This document shows, in pieces, positions 37,947-46,640 of a stretch of 64,000 nucleotides of DNA. A program made the translations under genes and the position numbers. The notes beneath the pieces were generated by a model. That model saw only the letters and a program-made list of their open reading frames with translations. It did no database searches and was not told the origin of the DNA. The stretch is taken from contig NZ_CP083582.1 of the NCBI RefSeq assembly GCF_020091585.1, positions 5,838,536-5,902,535 of the forward strand, given 5' to 3'. How positions within the stretch are numbered: position 1 is the stretch's first letter; each line of letters begins with the position of its first letter. The DNA comes from Kovacikia minuta CCNUW1 (GTDB taxonomy: Bacteria > Cyanobacteriota > Cyanobacteriia > Leptolyngbyales > Leptolyngbyaceae).

Positions 37947-38822
37947 CTAACGCTTTTGTTTTGGTTTTTCCAACTTCGGTTTCACAGGGGCAGTTGGTTT
38001 GGGGTAATAGTTTAACTTGAGCCGCTGAAGAGAAGTTGTCGCCGCCTTACGGACGGTTCCCTCGGAACTTTGCTGTGCCCGTTGAAGCCAGGGGAGAACC
38101 TGATCGGAGCGAATGTTACCCAAGGCTTCCACGGCTGCCAGACGTACTTCAGGTTTGCTATCTCGGCTGAGTTTTCCCAACACTGGAATGATCCCTTCCA
38201 CAACTGTTCCCCGCCAGTTAATCGCCAAAATTCCCAATGCTTTGGCAACCGCTGACCGCACCTGGCGATCGGGATGATTGGCATATCGAACGATATAAGC
38301 CACCTGATTGATCTGCCCGGATTGACCCAAACGCTGGATTTTTACACTTAAATTTTCAGCCGAATCTGTTTCGATTGGGGTTACTGGTTCACTGAAATCA
38401 CTGACCGATGCAGTCACCCCAGGGGGAAAATCAGAGGCAGGCTCGACAACTTCAGAGGGGGAAAAGTTTGCTTCCGTGGAAGACAGCGGGGCTGAATCTG
38501 CCCCGTCTTCTATAGGCTCCTCTGCCCAGGGGTCGGGAATAGTTGGAGCGGGTGCAATGGGGACTTCTGGCGCAGGTGCAGGGGCGGGCGGGGGAGCCAG
38601 TTCAACCTGGGCGATCGCGGGTTTTGGTTCCACGGGAAGGGGCAGGGTTGCCGTTTCTGTGGGTTGGGAGGTAAGGGTTTGACCTGGGAAAGCTGGGGGC
38701 GGGGTAACGGACCTGACCAGACTTGTTTTTTGGGTAGTCGAGCGTTTTTCCCAAACCCGATAACCCGCAGCAAACGCCGCAATTGCAGCAACAAAGCTTA
38801 GAATCGCTAACAGAGCAGACAT
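37947..38822 (-). CDS. Membrane-anchored HEAT-repeat protein
   Basis: 291 residues from the ATG at 38822 (GGAG site 7 bases upstream). N-terminal membrane anchor (MSALLAILSFVAAIAAFAAGY), then a long Pro/Ala/Glu-rich linker (about 35-140), then HEAT/PBS-lyase-like repeats: RQVRSAVAKALGILAIN, KPEVRLAAVEALGNIRSD and EGTVRKAATTSLQRLKLN. HEAT repeats of this kind mediate protein contacts, and in cyanobacteria some belong to bilin lyases; the catalytic type cannot be claimed here. Basic tail. Confidence 0.8.
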   Translation of the reverse strand: MSALLAILSFVAAIAAFAAGYRVWEKRSTTQKTSLVRSVTPPPAFPGQTLTSQPTETATLPLPVEPKPAIAQVELAPPPAPAPAPEVPIAPAPTIPDPWAEEPIEDGADSAPLSSTEANFSPSEVVEPASDFPPGVTASVSDFSEPVTPIETDSAENLSVKIQRLGQSGQINQVAYIVRYANHPDRQVRSAVAKALGILAINWRGTVVEGIIPVLGKLSRDSKPEVRLAAVEALGNIRSDQVLPWLQRAQQSSEGTVRKAATTSLQRLKLNYYPKPTAPVKPKLEKPKQKR

Positions 38823-38933
38823 TTCAATCTCCAACAGGCTTTAATCGTCATCCACGGGGATCGCTATATACCTATTTGACCGCATTGTGTTGATGACTCA
38901 GAGAGTTTGAAATGATTCTTGTCGGATGGGCAA

Positions 38934-39590
38934 TCAGCTTTTCGCTAACGGCTGACGGCGAATTGCCGCCAGGGCGATCGCCCGTGGAAAAATGTGGTGC
39001 TCCTGGACATGAATCCGCTCGTGCAGGGTTTCAACTGTGTCGTCCGGTAAGACCGGAACCGCTGCCTGCATAATAATTGCGCCACTATCGACTTCGGGCA
39101 CAACCAAATGAACCGTGCAGCCTGTAATTTTAACCCCTGCTTCCAGGGCTTGCTCAACGGCTCGGTTCCCTTTAAAGCTAGGCAACAGGCTGGGATGAAT
39201 GTTCAAAATTCGGTTGGGAAAGGCGTGGATCAGCACAGGTGTCACAATTCGCATCCAGCCTGCCATGATCACCCATTCCACACCGTACTCCTGGAGGGTT
39301 TTGACGATCGCCCGATCCAGGTCTTCCCGATTGGCAAACTCCCGATGATTTAAGATTACCGCAGGGATTCCCCGCCGCTCGGCACGGGCAGCTGCCTTTG
39401 CGCCCGGGTTGTTGTAAATCAGAACCTGAATCTGGGCATTGAGCTGGTGATCTGCGATGGATTGGGCGATCGCCTCAAAATTGCTCCCACTTCCCGATGC
39501 CATCACCCCCAATTTTAAGGTGGGAGTTTCCTGATCAATTCCGGGAAAAACTTCTGGGGAAATCAACCGATTCGTTACGTCATCCGGCAC
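38934..39590 (-). CDS. purN: Phosphoribosylglycinamide formyltransferase PurN
   Basis: 218 residues. Formyl-folate transferase motifs: KLGVMASGSGSNFEAI (substrate loop), LNIHPSLLPSFKG with catalytic Asn and His, and VPEVDSGAIIMQ with the catalytic Asp. It converts GAR to FGAR in purine synthesis. It has about 20 extra N-terminal residues against the E. coli protein; an internal start is possible. purB lies 13 kb away. Confidence 0.96.
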   Translation of the reverse strand: MPDDVTNRLISPEVFPGIDQETPTLKLGVMASGSGSNFEAIAQSIADHQLNAQIQVLIYNNPGAKAAARAERRGIPAVILNHREFANREDLDRAIVKTLQEYGVEWVIMAGWMRIVTPVLIHAFPNRILNIHPSLLPSFKGNRAVEQALEAGVKITGCTVHLVVPEVDSGAIIMQAAVPVLPDDTVETLHERIHVQEHHIFPRAIALAAIRRQPLAKS

Positions 39591-39645
39591 AGTATCTCTT
39601 CCTCAATCTAAACAGCCAGAGCCAGTTAGAGGCTGGCTAAAAAAC

Positions 39646-40216
39646 TCAAATACAGCGCTTAACCTCTGTATTGGGAGGTAGGGCTGGGTCGTCTGATATT
39701 TTTTGTAATTCAGTGGCAGTGTCCCCCAGCATCGTCGGACGGGGTTTACCCGGTTCTATGCCCTGTACTTGCAGGCGCAAATCTCCCCCTGGGGTAAATT
39801 CAAACACAGTCTGGGCAGTTTTTCCGTCGGCTGTAATGTCTAACTGCATCGGTTGAGGGATGGCATTAATCCGGTACTGGAACTGGCAGGCAGTTGCTTT
39901 TCCCGGAGATTGGTCGGAACATGATAAAAAACTTGCCATCGGTAGAAAATAAGAAAAGCATGATTTCCCCAGCTTGAGAATCTTTCGTTAGCCATTGTCC
40001 CAACAACTTTTGGGGAATCACATCTGGTTGTGCAGGCGAAATTGATTCAGCCGTGGATGGGCGACCTGGATCTGCCAGTGCGGAATTTTGAGCAGAAAGA
40101 AAAGGTACAACGACCAGTAGGCAAACAAACCCCAAAAGCCCGGAAAAAATTGGCAAGGCTTTGGGGATGGGCTTCAACGATCGCAACCCCCCGGATTTTG
40201 AAAAGACAAAACGCAT
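39646..40216 (-). pseudogene. Exported hypothetical protein interrupted by a frameshift
   Basis: The upstream frame starts MRFVFSKSGGL (ATG 40216), with a hydrophobic segment ALPIFSGLLGFVCLLVVVP, then KLLGQWLTKDSQAGEIMLFLF and FIMFRPISGK. The other frame continues ATACQFQYRINAIPQPMQL and TVFEFTPGGDLRLQ to a stop at 39646. One extra A in an AAAA run (39898-39901) explains the change. The joined product (about 190 aa) looks like a secreted lipocalin-sized domain (K.LGQW.. .. F.. DG.). Function unknown. Confidence 0.65.
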
Positions 40217-40285
40217 AAAAAGAAATCTGACGAATCCACCCATATTATCAGTGGGCTTCAACGACTCATCAACTCATGCGCGGTG

Positions 40286-40942
40286 TCAATGGGCAACAGG
40301 GCTTACCTTTGCCCGGTAAAGCAGACGATCGCCCTGCCGATATCCGGTGTAACGAATTCGGACGCGATCGCCCACGTCCGCACTGCCTTCCATCAACTGG
40401 TGGAGTTGCGGATCATAGGGAACTTCCGCCCCCACCGGGGCGATCTGCTCCACACCCCACTCCTGCAAGAGGCGATCGAAGGGTTTCAATAATGGTAAAA
40501 GTTTGACAGCCGGAGCCTGCGTGTTTTGCTGCGCTGCATAGGCTGCTGTTGGCAGTTGCAGCAAAAGGGATTCCAAAATTTGCAAACTGGATTGTTGAAA
40601 CTCCTGCCAGATTTCCTGTTTCTGTTGAACCAGGCTGTCCTGGAGACGTTTGTATTCCTGCTTCAAATCGGCTAGTTCCTGAAGATGGGCTGAGGGTTGA
40701 GGGCTGGGTGCTGAGGGCTGGGTGCTGAGTTCTGAAAAAGTAATGAGCAGATCAGTCACCGATACCTGTAATGCCTGACTCAGCTTGAATAAAGTTTCCA
40801 GACGCATCTGGGCAATTTCACCGCGCCGCAACTGCCTTACCTGCTTTTCGGACACCTGGGCGGCTTGGCTGAGCGCCCTAAAACTAGAAAACCCCACCCG
40901 CTGCATGAATTGCTGCAACGATGGGGTGTAATCCTCAGACAT
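40286..40942 (-). CDS. HTH (XRE) protein fused to a GrpE-like C-terminal domain
   Basis: 218 residues. Residues 10-65 form a Cro/C1-type HTH (FRALSQAAQVSEKQVRQLRRG, LETLFKLSQALQVS). A short repeat-derived linker (QPSAPSPQPSAH) leads to a long helix (LQELADLKQEYKRLQDSL). The C-terminal part matches the order of GrpE motifs: LLPLLKPFDRLLQEWGVE, then PYDPQLHQLMEG, VGDRVRIRYTGYRQGDRLL and a final AKVSPV. True GrpE has FDPNLHEAV and GY..GDRVLR.A.V.VA at these places. It may therefore bind Hsp70 or be a GrpE-derived regulator; this is inferred from motif order. Canonical grpE is at 13436-14179. Confidence 0.78.
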   Translation of the reverse strand: MSEDYTPSLQQFMQRVGFSSFRALSQAAQVSEKQVRQLRRGEIAQMRLETLFKLSQALQVSVTDLLITFSELSTQPSAPSPQPSAHLQELADLKQEYKRLQDSLVQQKQEIWQEFQQSSLQILESLLLQLPTAAYAAQQNTQAPAVKLLPLLKPFDRLLQEWGVEQIAPVGAEVPYDPQLHQLMEGSADVGDRVRIRYTGYRQGDRLLYRAKVSPVAH

Positions 40943-41030
40943 AAGTTTTAAGTTCAAAATTTTAAGTTTTGAGTTATAAGGATAGTCCTAACAAATGAAT
41001 AACTCAAAACTCAAAACTTAAAACTCAACA

Positions 41031-41522
41031 TTATTGTTCCAGAAGGCTTCTGAGCATCCAGGCGGTTTTTTCGTGAACCTGCATGCGCTGGGTTAACAGG
41101 TCTGCGGTTGGTTCGTCGTTGGATTGGTCAACCAGGGGAAAGACCGATCGGGCGGTCCTGACAACGGCTTCTTGCCCTTCCACCAGTTCGCGGATCATGT
41201 CTTCTGCTTTAGGAATCCCACTTGGCTCGGAGATGGAACTGAGGCGGGTAAATTCGGCATAGGTACCAGGGGCAGGAAACCCTAATGCCCGAATCCGTTC
41301 GGCAATCAGGTCTACGGCAAGGGCTAATTCGTTGTACTGCCCTTCAAACATCAGATGCAAGGTCTGGAACATGGGACCCGTCACATTCCAGTGAAAGTTG
41401 TGGGTTTTTAGATACAGAGTGTAGGTGTCCGCCAGTAACCGAGAAAGCCCTTCAGCAATTTCTCCCCTGGCTTTTTCATCAATTCCGATATTAATGGGCA
41501 TGGTTGGAGTTTGAATTGCCAT
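41031..41522 (-). CDS. dps: Dps-family DNA-protecting ferritin-like protein
   Basis: 163 residues. Ferroxidase-centre segments are clear: [39 protein letters not shown], and [14 protein letters not shown] at the C-terminus. Dps cages oxidise and store iron and shield DNA from peroxide. It neighbours a sulfiredoxin gene on the same strand, 137 bp downstream of it, which suggests shared peroxide-stress use. Confidence 0.93.
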   Translation of the reverse strand: MAIQTPTMPINIGIDEKARGEIAEGLSRLLADTYTLYLKTHNFHWNVTGPMFQTLHLMFEGQYNELALAVDLIAERIRALGFPAPGTYAEFTRLSSISEPSGIPKAEDMIRELVEGQEAVVRTARSVFPLVDQSNDEPTADLLTQRMQVHEKTAWMLRSLLEQ

Positions 41523-41659
41523 AAAGTTCTCCAGTAAGTAATCAGTAGGTAGTAGGCGTCAGATGTTAGATGTCAGGAAAAGAACCAAGGCTGAAGAATA
41601 AAGGATAAAACAATCCCCCCATCCCTCCACCTCTACATCCCGCGTCCCGCGTCCCGCAT

Positions 41660-41929
41660 CTACGCCAGATGCATCTTCAAAACAGAACGAGGGGCACGGC
41701 GAACTCGACAGCGGATCGTTTCGTGTCCTAAGCGGCTACATGCTTCATAGCGATGACAACCGGAGAAACCATAGTATTCACCGTCCACTTCCAGGACATC
41801 AATAGGTTCTTGCAACCCAATTTCCTGAATGGACTCCATTAGAGTAGCAACTTTTGTCTGATCATTCTGCCGAAACAGGGGACGGCGAATCTTTTGGATG
41901 GGAATGTCTTCTACCCTAGCCATGTGCAT
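41660..41929 (-). CDS. Sulfiredoxin (ParB-fold, GCHR motif)
   Basis: 89 residues (start ATG 41929 or 41923). The catalytic motif FSGCHRYEACSRLG contains the GCHR signature of sulfiredoxin; IRRPLFRQNDQTKVATLMESI and PIDVLEVDGEYY are the other family blocks. Sulfiredoxin repairs over-oxidised 2-Cys peroxiredoxin using ATP. A small ParB-like protein is the alternative, but the Cys before His-Arg favours sulfiredoxin. It lies beside dps. Confidence 0.85.
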   Translation of the reverse strand: MHMARVEDIPIQKIRRPLFRQNDQTKVATLMESIQEIGLQEPIDVLEVDGEYYGFSGCHRYEACSRLGHETIRCRVRRAPRSVLKMHLA

Positions 41930-42160
41930 TACTCAATGTGCTGTCTCTAAATCATACTCGTTATGAGTTCGTATTGCAAGTGTAGCAATTTTTGATCAGA
42001 TATAGCAAGTAACGGATCGATTCACAAAAGGATCGGGTTTAATGATTGTGATCAGGCGTTACCGTGCTTTTCTCTAGTCAGCCTTCTATGGCATCTCTCA
42101 CCCCAGTCATGAAAATCCTCTTCCTAGTCCCTAGCTCCTAGCTCCTATTTTCTAACCCTG

Positions 42161-43783
42161 ATGAAACTATCAATTAAGCGCCTGACCCTCATGGGGGTGG
42201 CAACCTCTTTTTTCCTGGCTTGTACAACTGAATTGGGCTTAACTGCCAGTCAGACTAAGAAAGATATTGAGCTTCAGATTGGAGTTGTACAACGCTTTGG
42301 GCGCAAGCCTAAGGATACATTGACTCTACAGGCAAAATCGGGCGATCGCCTCACTCTTCGGTTTCAAACCGATGGCAAACTGCAAACGCTGACGGGCAGT
42401 ACAGCTAAATTTGATTTGCAGATGCAGTCCTTAGCTGAACCGAAGGTTGAGGAACGGGTGGTACTGAGTACCCATCGCAGTTTTGAAAGTGCGGAGGACA
42501 GTGCGAATCGCTGGCGTGCCCAGGGGATTCCAGTCGAAATTGCCCAGCCGAGTCGCTGGCAGGTGTGGGCAAAGCGGGATGTTTACAGCACACCCCTGTT
42601 GCGCCGATTGCTGCTCCAGAGTCTTCAGGCTGAGGGAATTCAGGCAGCTTTTATCGATACCCAGGTGGTGCAACAGCAACCGCGTGCTTCGTTTGTGGTG
42701 AATGGTTTCCGGTATACGCGCGATCGCGTTGATATTTCCTCTGGGCTGGGTGTAATTCAGGTCACTCATCCTGGGAGTGATCCCAGTCGTCTTTATGCAG
42801 GAAGTTTGCGGCTTCAACCAAATGCCTATGGGACTTATACCCTGGTGAACCAGGTGCCAGTCGAAACCTATTTGCGTGGGGTGGTTCCCCACGAAATTGG
42901 CACCTTTGCTGCCCAGTCGGTGTTAGAGGTGCAGGCAATTCTGGCGCGCACCTATGCCCTACGAAATTTGCGGCGGTTTACCATTGACAACTATCAATTG
43001 TGTGCCGATACCCAGTGCCAGGTTTACTACGGCTTAACGGGGGCACACCCTACGACGGATCGGGCGATCGCGGCAACAAAGGGGCTGGTGCTAACCTATC
43101 AAAACGAACTGGTGGATGCGGTCTATTCCTCCAGTACAGGGGGTGTAACAGCACCGTTTAATGATGTTTGGTATGGTCCAGAACGCCCTTATTTGAGAGC
43201 GATCGTTGATTCTGTTGGGGGTTCCTGGGATCTGTCTCGTAAAACCCTGGCAGATGAGAAAAATTTTCGTAGTTTTATCAGCCAGAAGAAGGGATTTAAC
43301 GAAGAAAAGGAAGAATGGTTCCGCTGGAAGTTTCAAAGCCGTCTGGAGGACTTGAGTCAGGAGTTGAAAGACTATCTGGTGAGCCAAAAGAGCACCCTGG
43401 CAGGCTTCAAAACGATTCAGCAAATGCAGGTAACGAAGCGTTCTCCGGCGGGGCGTGTTTTAGAACTAACCATTACCACCGATCTGGGACGCGTAAAACT
43501 CCAAAAAGATGATGTGCGCAAGGTTTTTGAAGAACCTGCAAGTACACTTTTCTACCTCGAACCAATCTACGACCAAAAGCGGGTGTTGAAAGGCTACTCT
43601 TTTGTTGGAGGCGGACTGGGGCATGGAGTGGGACTGAGCCAAACCGGTTCGTATCATTTGGGGAAATTGGGCTGGTCCAGCGATCGTATTCTCCGGTTCT
43701 ATTTTCCCGGTACCCAACTTCAACCCATTAATGATTCCATTGTGTTTTGGCGAGATGCTCTAAATGATCAGGCTACCCGTTAG
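42161..43783 (+). CDS. Exported SpoIID/LytB-domain protein, larger paralogue
   Basis: 540 residues. The N-terminus MKLSIKRLTLMGVATSFFLACTTELG ends in a lipobox-like LAC, so it may be a lipoprotein. A SPOR-like stretch (about 90-170: STHRSFESAEDSANRWRAQG) precedes the SpoIID domain with VPVETYLRGVVPHEIG, VQAILARTYALRNL, VYSSSTGGVTAPFNDVW and the closing GGGLGHGVGLSQTGSYHLG. It is a paralogue of 5117-6313 with an insertion of about 60 residues before the final block. It likely acts on peptidoglycan. Confidence 0.88.
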   Translation: MKLSIKRLTLMGVATSFFLACTTELGLTASQTKKDIELQIGVVQRFGRKPKDTLTLQAKSGDRLTLRFQTDGKLQTLTGSTAKFDLQMQSLAEPKVEERVVLSTHRSFESAEDSANRWRAQGIPVEIAQPSRWQVWAKRDVYSTPLLRRLLLQSLQAEGIQAAFIDTQVVQQQPRASFVVNGFRYTRDRVDISSGLGVIQVTHPGSDPSRLYAGSLRLQPNAYGTYTLVNQVPVETYLRGVVPHEIGTFAAQSVLEVQAILARTYALRNLRRFTIDNYQLCADTQCQVYYGLTGAHPTTDRAIAATKGLVLTYQNELVDAVYSSSTGGVTAPFNDVWYGPERPYLRAIVDSVGGSWDLSRKTLADEKNFRSFISQKKGFNEEKEEWFRWKFQSRLEDLSQELKDYLVSQKSTLAGFKTIQQMQVTKRSPAGRVLELTITTDLGRVKLQKDDVRKVFEEPASTLFYLEPIYDQKRVLKGYSFVGGGLGHGVGLSQTGSYHLGKLGWSSDRILRFYFPGTQLQPINDSIVFWRDALNDQATR

Positions 43784-43842
43784 GTTAAGCGCAGAAATTC
43801 GTGGGTAGGGCAGGTGGCAGTGTTGGGTGCCAAGGAAGATAG

Positions 43843-43875
43843 CCGTAGAAACGTTCCGGCGGAACGTCTCTACGG
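43843..43875. repeat. 33-bp palindrome, copy 2
   Basis: CCGTAGAAACGTTCCGGC and GGAACGTCTCTACGG pair to a hairpin; same length and core (GTTCCG/CGGAAC, GTCTCTAC) as 37014-37046. It lies 60 bases after the SpoIID stop, in a 300-bp convergent gap that otherwise holds only the petF terminator. Confidence 0.75.
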
Positions 43876-44018
43876 ACATCACCCGCAAATCTGAAACACG
43901 ACCAAATAGCCCATCCTAGAAGGGTTTTAGTAATATAAAGGCGACTAAATGAAGAAGCGACTCTGGTTTGAATCATCCAAAGTCGCTTCGATAAATTTTA
44001 GGAACTCATTGAAAGTTG

Positions 44019-44075
44019 AAAAAAAAGTTGACGAGAGGTAAGGTACCAACGAAAAGGAAAGCATCCTTGCCTCTC
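44019..44075 (-). terminator. Intrinsic terminator of petF
   Basis: On the minus strand GAGAGGCAAGG (44075-44065) pairs with CCTTACCTCTC (44043-44033) with one G-U or mismatch position, a 21-base loop, and then after GTCAAC an 8-T run at 44026-44019. The stem starts 10 bases after the petF stop codon. Confidence 0.65.
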
Positions 44076-44084
44076 CGAGAGAGC

Positions 44085-44384
44085 TTAGTATAGCTCTTCC
44101 TCCTGGTGGGTCAGGATAGTGACATCTGAGGTGGGGTAAGCCACACAGGTCAAAACATATCCAGCTTCAATCTGATCATCATCCAGGAAGGATTGGTCAG
44201 ATTGGTCAACCGTACCTTCTTTAAGCTTGCCAGCACAGGTGGAGCAAGCACCTGCCCGACAGGAATAGGGAAGATCGAGACCCTGTTCTTCAGCGGCGTC
44301 GAGAATATACTCGTCGTCGGGAACTTCAATAGTGGTATTCAGCCCTTCGGCCTCGTTGATCAACGTGACCTTAAAAGTTGCCAT
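44085..44384 (-). CDS. petF: Plant-type [2Fe-2S] ferredoxin, main photosynthetic type
   Basis: 99 residues. Cluster cysteines in [13 protein letters not shown] and VLTCVAYP. It has the canonical acidic surface ([18 protein letters not shown]) and C-terminal [10 protein letters not shown] of PetF, the photosystem I electron acceptor that feeds FNR and other enzymes. It is closer to the canonical sequence than the one at 7134-7433. A hairpin terminator follows. Confidence 0.95.
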   Translation of the reverse strand: MATFKVTLINEAEGLNTTIEVPDDEYILDAAEEQGLDLPYSCRAGACSTCAGKLKEGTVDQSDQSFLDDDQIEAGYVLTCVAYPTSDVTILTHQEEELY

Positions 44385-44880
44385 GCAGTGGTCCTCTCAA
44401 ATAATGGAAACAGCTCTATAAGCTCATTGGAAGCTGGCTCTGTAGCTCTATTTCAGATAAAGTCTGCTTCCTGAATCAGCTTTACTTTTGATACTACGGG
44501 AAAAACCAATCTTTAGAACGTTGATTGCCCCTCAGGATGAATGGGATTCGTAATAAGAGCGGTTGATTTAATCTGCTTATCTTATAGGACGAAGTTCTCC
44601 AATCCGCCCAAAAATTGCTGTAACTCCCTTAGGGGCTAGAATTTAAGTTGCTTAATTGCCACGATACAACCTGTAAAAATTGTTTTACCCTATTAAATGC
44701 ACTCATACTTAGCCAGAAGTCGTATTACTAAAAGTTGTTGAACTCCCCTAAATGTTAGTTGGCATGGGTTTTAGCTTCTTTGGTTTCTGATAAGTGATCC
44801 AGGGCATAGAATCCAATTCAGCCAGAATCTGGAGATTTCCAGCGTCAAAGTTAGCCGTGTACCCTACCTAACAGAGTCCT
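44385..44880. other. 495-bp divergent intergenic region petF/bvdR
   Basis: No gene or known RNA seen. Small inverted words (GGAAGCTGGC, TCTGTAGCTC) occur just upstream of petF and the middle is AT-rich. It must hold the strong petF promoter, which I could not place with confidence. Confidence 0.45.
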
Positions 44881-45888
44881 GTGCCAAATACTGCCTCAAG
44901 CATCTCCTTCTCGCTGCCTTTACGGGTGGGACTGGTCGGCACGGGTTATGCCGCCAAACTGCGGGCTGAGGCGCTGCGATCGCACCCACAGGCAAAGTTG
45001 ATAGCCGTTGCAGGGCATACCCCTGAAAGCACACAGGAGTTTAGCCAAATCTACGGTGGGCAGGCGGTTCATTCCTGGGGCGAGTTAATTCGAGATTTTT
45101 CGCTGGATTTGTTAATAATTTGTACCATTAATCGGGATCATGGGGTGATCGCTCGCATGGCGCTGGAGGCAGGAATACATGTGGTGGTGGAATATCCTCT
45201 GGCGTTGGCTCTTTCCGAAGCAGAAGCGCTGATTGCGCTGGCAAAATCTCGAAACAAACTTCTCCATGTCGAGCATATCGAGCTAATGGGTGGAATTCAT
45301 CAAGCCCTGAAAGCGACCCTGCCAAAGATTGGAAAAGTCTTTTACGCCCGCTACGTCACGGTCAAGCCCGAACGTCCTGCTCCCCAGCGTTGGACCTATG
45401 ATCCTGATCTGTTCGGGTTTCCGTTAATCGGTGCCCTCTCGCGCCTGCATCGTCTGACCGATCTATTTGGCAAGGTCTCAACGGTCAATTGTCAAACCCA
45501 ATTCTGGCAGCCCGAATCATCCAGTCCTTTTTACGCTGCCTGCCTTTGTACTGCCCAATTACGCTTCCAGAGTGGCTTACTGGCAGAAGTCACCTACGGT
45601 AAGGGCGAAACGCTGTGGCGATCAAAACGCCGATTTGAAGTGCAGGGTGAACAGGGAGCCGTGATTTTGGATGGGGATCAGGGAATGCTGGTGCAGGCAA
45701 ATGGGGATCATTCAATCGAGGTAAAAGGTCGGCGCGGACTGTTTGCCAAAGACACAGCCCTGGTCTTAGACCATCTTCTTAATGGTGATCCCCTCTATGT
45801 CACTCCAGAGGAAAGCCTGTACACCCTGAAGGTGGCAGATGCGGCGAGGCGATCGGCGGACACGGGACAAACGATCGAGGTCGCTTGA
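44881..45888 (+). CDS. bvdR: Biliverdin reductase (Gfo/Idh/MocA fold)
   Basis: 335 residues from a GTG start at 44881. Rossmann NAD(P) motif LRVGLVGTGYAAKLRAEAL. Segments LLHVEHIELMGGIHQAL, PAPQRWTYDPDLFGFPL and TYGKGETLWRSKRRFEV match what I recall of cyanobacterial BvdR more closely than generic dehydrogenases of the fold. BvdR reduces biliverdin IX-alpha to bilirubin with NADPH and affects phycobiliprotein levels. If not BvdR, it is a Gfo/Idh/MocA oxidoreductase of unknown substrate. Confidence 0.85.
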   Translation: MPNTASSISFSLPLRVGLVGTGYAAKLRAEALRSHPQAKLIAVAGHTPESTQEFSQIYGGQAVHSWGELIRDFSLDLLIICTINRDHGVIARMALEAGIHVVVEYPLALALSEAEALIALAKSRNKLLHVEHIELMGGIHQALKATLPKIGKVFYARYVTVKPERPAPQRWTYDPDLFGFPLIGALSRLHRLTDLFGKVSTVNCQTQFWQPESSSPFYAACLCTAQLRFQSGLLAEVTYGKGETLWRSKRRFEVQGEQGAVILDGDQGMLVQANGDHSIEVKGRRGLFAKDTALVLDHLLNGDPLYVTPEESLYTLKVADAARRSADTGQTIEVA

Positions 45889-45964
45889 CTCGCGATATTT
45901 GAACTTTAGACGAATGCTCAAACAACAGATGGAAAGCTCAGGGATGAGCGTCCAAATAAAATCC

Positions 45965-46068
45965 CATACCAGATTAAATTGAGAATAGGGCAGATGCCTG
46001 TAGGGGCGGGTTTTGCGGTCAAATTCATTGCAGGGTGCATACGGGTCTGCTAAACCCGCTCCTACAGT
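45965..46068. repeat. GATACC-family element, copy near bvdR
   Basis: Begins CATACCAGATTAAATTGAG and continues AATAGGGCAGATGCC, GTAGGGGCGGGTTT, then, after a different centre, AAACCCGCTCCTAC. The second terminal arm is missing. It lies between bvdR and the small membrane protein gene. Confidence 0.65.
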
Positions 46069-46094
46069 TTGCGGTTTTATTAAATCTACGATCC

Positions 46095-46253
46095 TTAGAA
46101 GCTGGAGAATGCCAACATTTTCAGCATTAAGCCTACGGGAGCTGGGAGCATTTCGCCGCGAAAATCTAGCAGTTGCACAACCAGCAAATAGGCAATACTG
46201 AGAAGTAGCGCGATCGCCCCCGTAATAATGGCTACAATCTTTGAGCGGTCCAT
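46095..46253 (-). CDS. Small single-span membrane protein, 52 aa
   Basis: ATG at 46253, stop TAA at 46095-46097. It reads MDRSKIVAIITGAIALL, LSIAYLLVVQLLDFRGEM, then LPAPVGLMLKMLAFSSF. There is one long hydrophobic helix (residues 6-28) with a short basic N-terminus and an amphipathic tail. Codon use is regular and it contains a GCGATCGC site in frame. I recall very similar short proteins in other cyanobacteria, function unknown. Too short for ordinary ORF cut-offs. Confidence 0.7.
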   Translation of the reverse strand: MDRSKIVAIITGAIALLLSIAYLLVVQLLDFRGEMLPAPVGLMLKMLAFSSF

Positions 46254-46454
46254 AACGTCTCTTTCCTCGATACCTTTCTAAATCGTTTGTGAAAGTAGAA
46301 TACTTTTTATTACCCTCAACTCGTTTGCCGTTTGCCCCTGGCGATTGCTTCCCTGCCACCCAACCCTACACCCTTCGGCTGCCCCTGTCGAAGCCTGGAT
46401 CAGCCCCATCTTCAGTTTACAAAAGATTGTTTGCTATCCTGAACAGAGTGAAAT

Positions 46455-46486
46455 TAGGTGTCAGGTGTCAGGTGTCAGGTGTCAGG
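46455..46486. repeat. AGGTGTC heptamer array
   Basis: Four to five tandem AGGTGTC units upstream of the ABC ATPase gene; the same heptamer occurs at 27931 and 51041. The following 46500-46640 is a CCTT/TCCC pyrimidine-rich tract with no gene. Confidence 0.8.
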
Positions 46487-46640
46487 AAAATGATGAAATT
46501 TGAAGGATTAAAGAAACTCTTCTCCCTTTCATCTTTTCATTTATCCTACCCTTCCCATCTCCCCTACCTTCCCCTTCTTCTCCCTCATCTCCCCTTCATT
46601 TCCTTACTCCTCACCTCTCACTCCTCAACCCTCACCTCAA

